This document shows positions 57,801 to 64,000 of a stretch of 64,000 nucleotides of DNA, in pieces. The position numbers and the translations under genes are program-made. The notes under the pieces were generated by a model. That model had not been told where the DNA came from, made no database searches, and saw nothing but the letters and a program-made list of their open reading frames with translations. How positions within the stretch are numbered: position 1 is the first letter of the stretch; every line of letters begins with the position of its first letter. The DNA is taken from contig JAMYHL010000015.1 of assembly GCA_025531455.1 (NCBI GenBank), positions 124,001-188,000 of the forward strand. The letters are read 5' to 3'. This stretch comes from Apiotrichum sp. Y4204. Lineage: Eukaryota; Basidiomycota; Tremellomycetes; Trichosporonales; Trichosporonaceae.

Positions 57801-60081
57801 ACTTTATCATGAAACCCTTCCGGCCCCGCGAGCTCATTGCCCGCGTCCACCTCCACATGCAGATGGGCAAGCGGCGCGCCAAGCTTGAACGCAAGTATCT
57901 CGCCAGAGCCCGCGAACTGGCCGTTACCTCCGACTACTGCCCCGTCGCGATTGTGCGGAGCGACCTGGACGGCAACGTGTCGTATGCCAACGACGCGTTC
58001 CTCGTCCCCAGCGGACTGACGCGCGAGCAAGTCGTAATGAGCAAGGACAGCTGGATAAACCGCATCGAGCCTGCTGACCGCGACGCGTGCCTGCTCGCGT
58101 GGCGGCAGATACGCAGGGGCACGCGTGCGCACATTCCGTGCAAGTGGCGGTGGAAGAACGGGCGCGTCATGCAGGGCATCTTCACCCGCCTCGACCTCGT
58201 GGCTCCCGAGCTCAAGGGCGTGCTGTGCTGCAGCACGGATATAACAGAGGCCGAGGAGCGCCTGCACGAGGCTGAACGCCGCCGCATCGAGGCGGAGGAG
58301 AGCAAGCGCCAGCAGGAGCTCCTGGTCGATCTGACGAGCCACGAGATCCGCACGCCTGTGAGTGCAATCCTGCAATGCAGCTCGCTCGTGAGAGAAAACC
58401 TTTGCGGTCTGCGGAACGAGCTGCAGCGCGCCGGTGCGCAAGGCTTTACGCCTTCAGCGGCACTCTTGCAGGAGATTGACCAAGATATCGAGGCATTGGA
58501 AAGTGAGTACTCTCACCAAGCGGTGCTGACGCAAGGCATCTACCAGTGTGGCCTCATCCAGGAGCGCATCGCGGGCGACGTCCTTTCCCTCGCGCGCATC
58601 CAGCTCAACATGCTGAATGTCCACGAGGTCGAGGTCGACGTGCGCCTCGAGGCGCAAAAGATCATTTCCATCTTTGCGAGCGAGTCGACCATGAACGGCG
58701 TCAAGCTCGAGCTGCTCTTTGGCGACGCGCTCGACCGCATGCGCGTGCGGGGTATCAAGACGGATCCCGTGCGTCTCGGCCAGGTGGTCATGAATCTCGT
58801 TACGAATGCGATGCGGTTCGTGGCCGCCGCAGAGACCAAGCGCATCACTGTCAAGTTTGATGCTGCGTGGGAGCCGCCCAGGGGGTATGCTGTTGTCAAG
58901 AGCGAAGGACAAGGTGCGCCGCTATCTGGCGGCGACATTCTCCCCGACTCGCCCCCCGCGCCCCCCTTCCAGCTCCCCGATTCCCTCTCCGCGACAGCTG
59001 CGCCTCCGGCGGACAGTGAGGTGTCCGAGGACACGCCCGCGTACCTCTTTGTCAGCGTGCGGGATACCGGCCCGGGAATGACGCCCAGCGAGCAGGCCAT
59101 GCTCTTCCAGAGATTCCAGCGTGAGTACTACAGTTTGGCATTCCGCTGATGCGCAGAGGGCAACAAGGTCATTCACACCCGCTACGGCGGCTCTGGGCTC
59201 GGTCTGTTCATCTGCAAGAGTGAGTTTTCTCAGCGCTCCGCGTCTCTAACTTTCCCAGAAATCACCCAGCTCCTTGGCGGCGATATCCGGGTAGAGAGCC
59301 AGGAGGGCGAGGGGACGGCCTTCCACTTTTTCATCGCCACGCGCACCACCGCGCCAGACTGGGCGGCTGTGCCCTCGGCCCCGGCGTCGCGGCAGGGATC
59401 GCAATCCGCGACGACGATAGAATTGCAGAGTACAGCCCGGCCTGTAGAGGCATTGTCCCCCGTCTCCCCTCCCGTCACTACGTTTACCAATGCCGAGGCG
59501 AGCGGCGTAATCAGCCCGCCGCTTACGCCCATGTGCATGTCCGACGCCTTTGCCGCGCAGTACCAGCTAGGCTCTCCGCTGCACGTCCTCATCGTCGAGG
59601 ACAACCTCATCAACCAGACGGTGCTCAAGCGACAGCTCTCGCGCGCCGGGTTCCAGTGCGACGTTGCGTCAAACGGCGAGGAGGCACTCGCGTGTATCGA
59701 TGCCGCCCCTGTTGGCGGCTACGACATTGTCCTCATGGACGTCGAGATGCCGGTTATGGACGGCATCACGGCCGTGCAGACGCTCCGCCAGCGCGAGCAG
59801 AGGCAGAGTGAGCAAGTTCCGCATTCACGCCACAACCTCGTCATTGCGCTCACGGGCAACGCGCGTCCGGGGCAGATCTCCACTGCACGCGCAGCTGGGT
59901 TTGATAATGGTATGTACAGCCATGGGTACGTTTGACCAGCGGCGCTCACATCGCAGTGGTGATTAAACCGTACAAGCTCCCAGACCTAGTGACCACGATG
60001 CGCGCGGCAGTGGCGCAGCACCGCACAGATGGTAAGCCAGGAGCAAAGTTGGCTGGTGTGAGTGAAGAGGCAGTGTTGTAA
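54867..60081 (+). CDS. hybrid histidine kinase with two kinase modules and two receiver domains
   Basis: Seven exons (54867-54905, 54978-55591, 55627-58502, 58536-59120, 59157-59219, 59259-59909, 59957-60081) give 1650 residues. After an N-terminal PAS-like sensor (TDWAATSLGPVETWPTAALT, then VGIYNDAYA) comes a GAF-like region. Kinase module 1 has H-box AAHGFRPPLTL (His545) and DTGPGVP. Receiver 1 has LVLSDLF (Asp895) and MKPF. A PAS domain (DYCPVAIVRSDLDGNVSYAN) follows, then kinase module 2 with canonical SHEIRTP (His1123), NLVTNAMRF, DTGPGM and YGGSGLGLFICK. Receiver 2 has VLMDVEMPVMDG (Asp1553) and IKPYK. It should act in the cytoplasm, passing phosphate through Ypd1 to Ssk1/Skn7-type regulators. 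Module 1 is degenerate: Glu after the His is Gly, and the N-box reads NLLTQALQVT. The first intron is uncertain, since 54906-54977 is open in frame and its branch site is weak. Without it the protein has 1674 residues. Confidence 0.9.
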
Positions 60082-60210
60082 CAAGTATCTGTACGTGTCT
60101 CTGTTGTAGGATATGTGAGCAGTTAGTTTCTTTGGGCTTTATAGTGATGCAATGATTGTACAACCAAGCTGGGCCAAAGCTAAGCTTCCTACATGATAAC
60201 GGATAGTGCC

Positions 60211-62720
60211 CTAGGTCGACGCCTGCACCACCTCGTCGACCTCATCACACATGGTCTCGAGCAGCGTCCGCCCCATGACCTGCACCTGGCCAACGCGTTC
60301 TCTAACAGCGGCGCCGTGGGCGATCCACGCCTCTCGCGCGGCGTCGCGGGAAGCCTTGGCAATCTCGCTGCCCCGCGCGGCGATCAGTGCCTCGTGGGCG
60401 CGGACACCAGCCGCATCAGGCTGTCCGTCGACGGCATCAATAAAGATCTCGACCTTTGCCGTCTCCTCGCGGGCATCCTCCTCGACGCGCTCGATTGCTT
60501 CGCGGGCGACGAGCAGCGCGTTCTCCGCTGGAATACCGCTCGCTTCGCGCTGGAGCGCGGAGAGGAAGACGCTCGCGACCTCGACCGTCTCGTCGCCGAG
60601 CACGAGTGGGAGAACCTCCGCGCCCTCGCGCCACGCACGCATGCCGGCCAGACGCTGCAGCACGGCCGCGGCGGTGGGCACGAGCATCGGCGAGTCGGGG
60701 TATGCGTCGACCGCGGCGCGCAGGCGGGTGACGAGAGCGGTGCGGCGTGATTTCCGGGCAGCATTCAGCACCTGGATGTACGCCTCTTCGTCGGCTGTGA
60801 GGTCGAGGGATGATGTGACGGACAGGGCACCCCAGTGGCGGGCGGCGCAGGCTGAGGCAATGATCACGGCTGTTGGGGGGAGCACGAGGCCGTGGGCTTT
60901 TCCAATCTGCACGAGCCTGTGGGCCAGGAGTGGGTGCTCGAGGGAGAGAGACATCAGGCGCTCAAGAGCGCCAGAGTGGCCGAGTGTGCGCACCAAGACG
61001 TTGACGTGCTCAGCGGCCGGGTCCCCTTCTGTTTCTACCTCGTTTGCAGGCGTCTGCGCCGACCCCTTTCTCGATTTGGGCTTGGAGATGAGACCATACG
61101 CATGCAAGGCGGTAAGCGAGCCATCCACGGCGCTGACGCGCTTCCCCGTCGTCTCGAGATAGTCGTTGAGCACGGTGTTTGCGAAAGCGGTATTCTCCGC
61201 AGTCCTCGATCCGCGGGTGAAGGCGTGCACGAGTGCAACGACGGTGGGCGAGTCGATGAAGGCGTCCCTGGCGTCCCACGCCTCGTATGCCCAGCGGGCC
61301 AAGCGGAGCATGCGGGCCGATGCCAGTGCGCGAAGCATGCCGGGAATAGCGGCTACAGCATCACCTGGCGTGCGGCTCAGGTCAGCAGCTAGACGGCGCG
61401 AGAGGGTGCGCGTTGGTTTGGCGAGCGACAGGCGGAGAATGTGCTCTGGCGAAGGGGGCTCGTGTCGTGCCGGGAGCTGCGAGTAGAACTGGAGCGCCTG
61501 ACCGGTGGAAAGCGCGTCGAGCTGCAGGTTGATAGTACTGCTTGAGAGAACTGGGAAGCGTTCGTCATTCGCCAGACGCAAAACCGTTTGTCGTGCCCAG
61601 TGGATGGAGTGCATGTTTGGGGTGAGGACGGCGACGCGGCAGGCAGTGAGCACCAACTCCACACCTGCACCCCACGGGGATGATTCCACCATCGTGTCCA
61701 CAAGGTCGTCGACAGCGCGCATTGCGCGTTCATCGAATCCCCACCATAGGAGCGTCCGCACCACAGTCGATTGGATCAAGAGTTCAGCTGCACGTGAGTG
61801 ACCTGTCGGCGCTTCCCGCAACGCATCGCTTGGAAGCTTGCCCAGCTGGATAGGGTACTGAAGAAGACGAAGGGCCTCTGGCGTGTGGCCAAACTGCGTG
61901 AGCCGAAGGACAATCTCGAGTAGCGGCCAAACACCCTCGGGCTCCCAGTTGGTAGTATGTGCGAGCTCGTAGAAGAGGTCGGAGAGCAGCTCGGGCGCCT
62001 CGTCCTCGCACTGCAGACGCAGCGCGCGCGTAACGCAGAGAAGAGCCGAGCGCGACAGGCGGGGAACAACCTGTCTCCGCATACCTGGCGCGATGGTGCG
62101 GTACGCTTGCAAGACGAGGCCGGGGCGCAGCCGGTCACCGGGGTTGTGCGGATGGGACGGGTCGGCTTCCTCCTGGAGAATCTCCCGCAGCGCGCGCGGG
62201 TCCGGGTTCCTCAGGAGGAGATCCGACACGAGCATCTGGTGCATCCCCGACGGCCGGAGGTTGGCGTACAGTGTACGAATGCGGGGAATGAGCGTCTGGA
62301 GGTGATGGCTGAACAGGCCGGACGATCGGAGGCGGAGGTACGCTGCCGACGGCTCGATCCAGTGTGCGGAGCGCTTCGCCTTGGATGGGACGGCGATGGC
62401 GGCGGCCACGAGCTCGTCCTCGGCAGCAAAGCTCAGCGCAGACATGATCATGTCTTCCTGGCTCCCGCGGTTGAGGAACGCATCGAGGGTGAGGCGCGAG
62501 CTGGAGGCCATCGACGACGGGCGGAGCATGTATGCGGGTAGAGGCTGGTTCAGCGGATCCATCCCGAGTGCCCGCGTCGCGGAAGTCCGCACCTGCGCAT
62601 GGACCGCAGACCGCTGTCGCGGCACGCGACGCAGGCGGAGCAGATGGCGATGGCCGAAGCTGGGTGTCAGGTGGGTCTGACGCGGCAAGGTCGGCGGGAA
62701 GGAGGACCTTACCTAGTCAT
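60211..62720 (-). CDS. predicted mitochondrial helical-repeat (PPR-like) protein
   Basis: Two exons (62713-62720, 60211-62659) give 818 residues. The first exon carries only eight coding bases, ATGACTAG, split by a GTAAGG...CTGACACCCAG intron. This gives MTSFGHRHLLRLRRVPRQRS, an Arg-rich, acid-free start with the look of a mitochondrial presequence. The rest is almost entirely helical with repeating Leu/Ala patterns (for example HTPEALRLLQYPIQLGKLPS, SGALERLMSLSLEHPLLAHR), suggesting divergent pentatricopeptide or similar helical repeats. Such proteins usually bind organelle RNA and help mitochondrial gene expression. I cannot name an orthologue, and the repeat type is inference from pattern. 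The C-terminal part (EREALIAARG-like, AHGAAVRERVGQVQVMGRTL) is probably coiled coil. It is convergent with the kinase gene (129 bases apart) and divergent from SLX9. Confidence 0.72.
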
Positions 62721-63062
62721 GATGGGTGCTGGATACGGCGTCGATCAGAGCCTGGCAACTTTCTCGCAGAGAGCAAAACACGTCCTCGCCAACACGTCAG
62801 CCGTCGTTGGTGCGCGATATGGTCGCGATAAAAAGGTAAACAGTGACAAGAAGAGTGAGAGGAGTGGAAAAGTGGAGGACAGAAATCAAAAGACTTTGAG
62901 AACTCGGAAACCACCGCTTTGCTCGCAGCCCAGCGCAGTGCCCCCGGCCAGCCCAGCCAGTCACACGCCGCCGGTTTTCCCACACCCCTCCACACCCCAA
63001 AAATCTTGAAATTTGCCACCTAGCAAATCCACAAATCCTCAACCGCACCACACATATCCATC
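62721..63062. promoter_or_regulatory. divergent promoter of the PPR-like gene and SLX9
   Basis: Only 342 bases separate the two start codons, so this short stretch must hold both promoters. Both genes open with tiny coding exons followed at once by an intron. The SLX9 side has a pyrimidine-rich leader near 62940-63060. No specific binding site is recognised. Confidence 0.55.
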
Positions 63063-63938
63063 ATGGTGAGCGGCCAACATGCAATCCCGCTGACGGCAGC
63101 CGCGCGCAGCCAAGACCTCGACGCGGAAACACGGCTCGGCAGTCGCGCTTCCGAAGCGCGCGTTTGCAGCGCCCGAAGCGGTCGAAAAGGTCCTTCCCGG
63201 CAGTGCTCCGGAGCAGACCATCTCCGAGGCCGCTGCGCCGCCGCCGCCGAAACCGCTGTTCGCGGACAAGGTGTTCCACGGCGCGGTCGCTGCCGGCGCG
63301 GCGGCCCACCCGTACTCGCGCTCTCACCTGCGGCGCGAGAAGCGCAAGGCCAAACAGCAGCTTGTTGGGGGAGGCCTTGGCAGTATCACGGCCGCCTTGG
63401 CCGAGGTTACCGATGATGTACCGGTTACGAATGTCGTGAGCACCAAGGGGAAGAAGCGGGAGAAGGCGGTGGAGATCCCTCAGAAGCGCAAGGCCGAGCC
63501 GGACGGGAAGATTGGAGAAGGGAGCGCGAAGACTGTGGGAGAAAAGGCGCGGAGGAAGCAGATGTGAGTATGGGATCGAGTGGGCGGAGTGTCGAGTGGA
63601 GGAAGCCAACCAAGGCGGGAGAGACGGCAGTAGTCCATCCAGGTGGATGATTTCGTCGCTGATCTTGCCTTGTTCACCGCACAGTGCACCCCTCCCAGTG
63701 ATCGTAATCCTCTCCCGGAGCTGACCACAGTGCGAACAACGCCCGCCGCATCCCGGCCGTGATGGCCCACCCAGCCTTCAAGGTGAACCCGTGGGCGACG
63801 ATCCGCGAGCACGCGGCCAACACGCTCGCATCTTCCGAGAGCGTCAAGGACGTGCAGGACCGCAAGGAGGCGGCGGCGCGGCGCGTGCAGGAGCGCGAAA
63901 AGGTCACCCTCAAGAACAGCATGGTCGGCATCGAGTAG
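63063..63938 (+). CDS. SLX9: ribosome biogenesis protein Slx9
   Basis: Three exons (63063-63065, 63100-63563, 63731-63938) give 224 residues. Exon 1 contributes only the ATG, and a 34-base intron with CTGAC and CAG follows. This makes the protein begin MPRAAKTSTRKHGSAVALPK, a basic start of the kind seen in fungal Slx9. The conserved parts are SRSHLRREKRKAKQQL followed by GSITAALAEV, and the C-terminal block HPAFKVNPWATIREHAANTL. Slx9 is a nucleolar factor that binds pre-40S particles and helps their processing and export. The middle is Lys/Glu-rich and presumably disordered. The second intron (167 bases) is longer than usual here. The frame would be closed by a stop right after KQM without that intron, so splicing is needed for the conserved C-terminus. 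Confidence 0.87.
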
Positions 63939-64000
63939 CTGCGGCCCGAGGTGGCGAGGACGAGGATACCCGATACCCCTGCATAGATACCATGTATACA

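Overview
The window is fungal nuclear DNA. Genes are split by many very short GT-AG introns (mostly 33-60 bases) whose 3' ends nearly all carry a CTGAC/CTAAC/CTCAC branch site a few bases before the acceptor. Gene content (Cuf1-type copper fist, Yor1-like ABCC pump, Rco1, Slx9, a dual-module hybrid histidine kinase), GC richness and intron style point to a basidiomycete yeast of the Tremellomycetes, possibly Trichosporonales. That placement is inference from style and family resemblance, not from a marker gene. All coding models were rebuilt by hand from splice signals and reading phase. Every multi-exon model closes in frame.

Layout: 1-908 (+) is the 3' part of an RCO1/PHF12-type PHD protein. 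1356-2728 (-) is a mitochondrial carrier of YMC1 type. 3342-7068 (-) is the copper-fist regulator CUF1. 10424-12725 (-) is an unrecognised Ser/Pro-rich protein. 17061-19980 (+) is a 12-exon GH3 beta-glucosidase. 20147-21610 (-) is the NatB catalytic subunit NAT3. 26046-26342 (+) is a small secreted, Kex2-type peptide precursor standing alone in a long gene-poor stretch. 28298-33167 (+) is an ABCC/Yor1-like transporter. 37557-38769 (-) is a Pcl-type cyclin. 46482-48013 (-) is NPY1, an NADH pyrophosphatase with a mitochondrial presequence. 48690-52569 (+) is a RING-less SNF2 ATPase. 52838-53077 (+) is a 53-residue basic mini-protein. 54867-60081 (+) is a hybrid histidine kinase with two kinase modules. 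60211-62720 (-) is a predicted mitochondrial helical-repeat protein. 63063-63938 (+) is SLX9.

Gene-dense blocks (1-7 kb, 46-64 kb) alternate with long stretches where I find no gene: 7069-10423, 12726-17060, 21611-26045, 26343-28297, 33168-37556 and 38770-46481. These hold simple repeats and ORFs that look like chance products of GC-rich DNA. I found no tRNA, rRNA, CRISPR array or intact transposon.

The genes do not form one pathway. The most unusual locus is the peptide precursor at 26046-26342. It has a signal peptide, two KR dibasic sites and two C-x4-C-W motifs, a layout like ascomycete alpha-factor precursors and unlike the lipidated pheromones of basidiomycetes.
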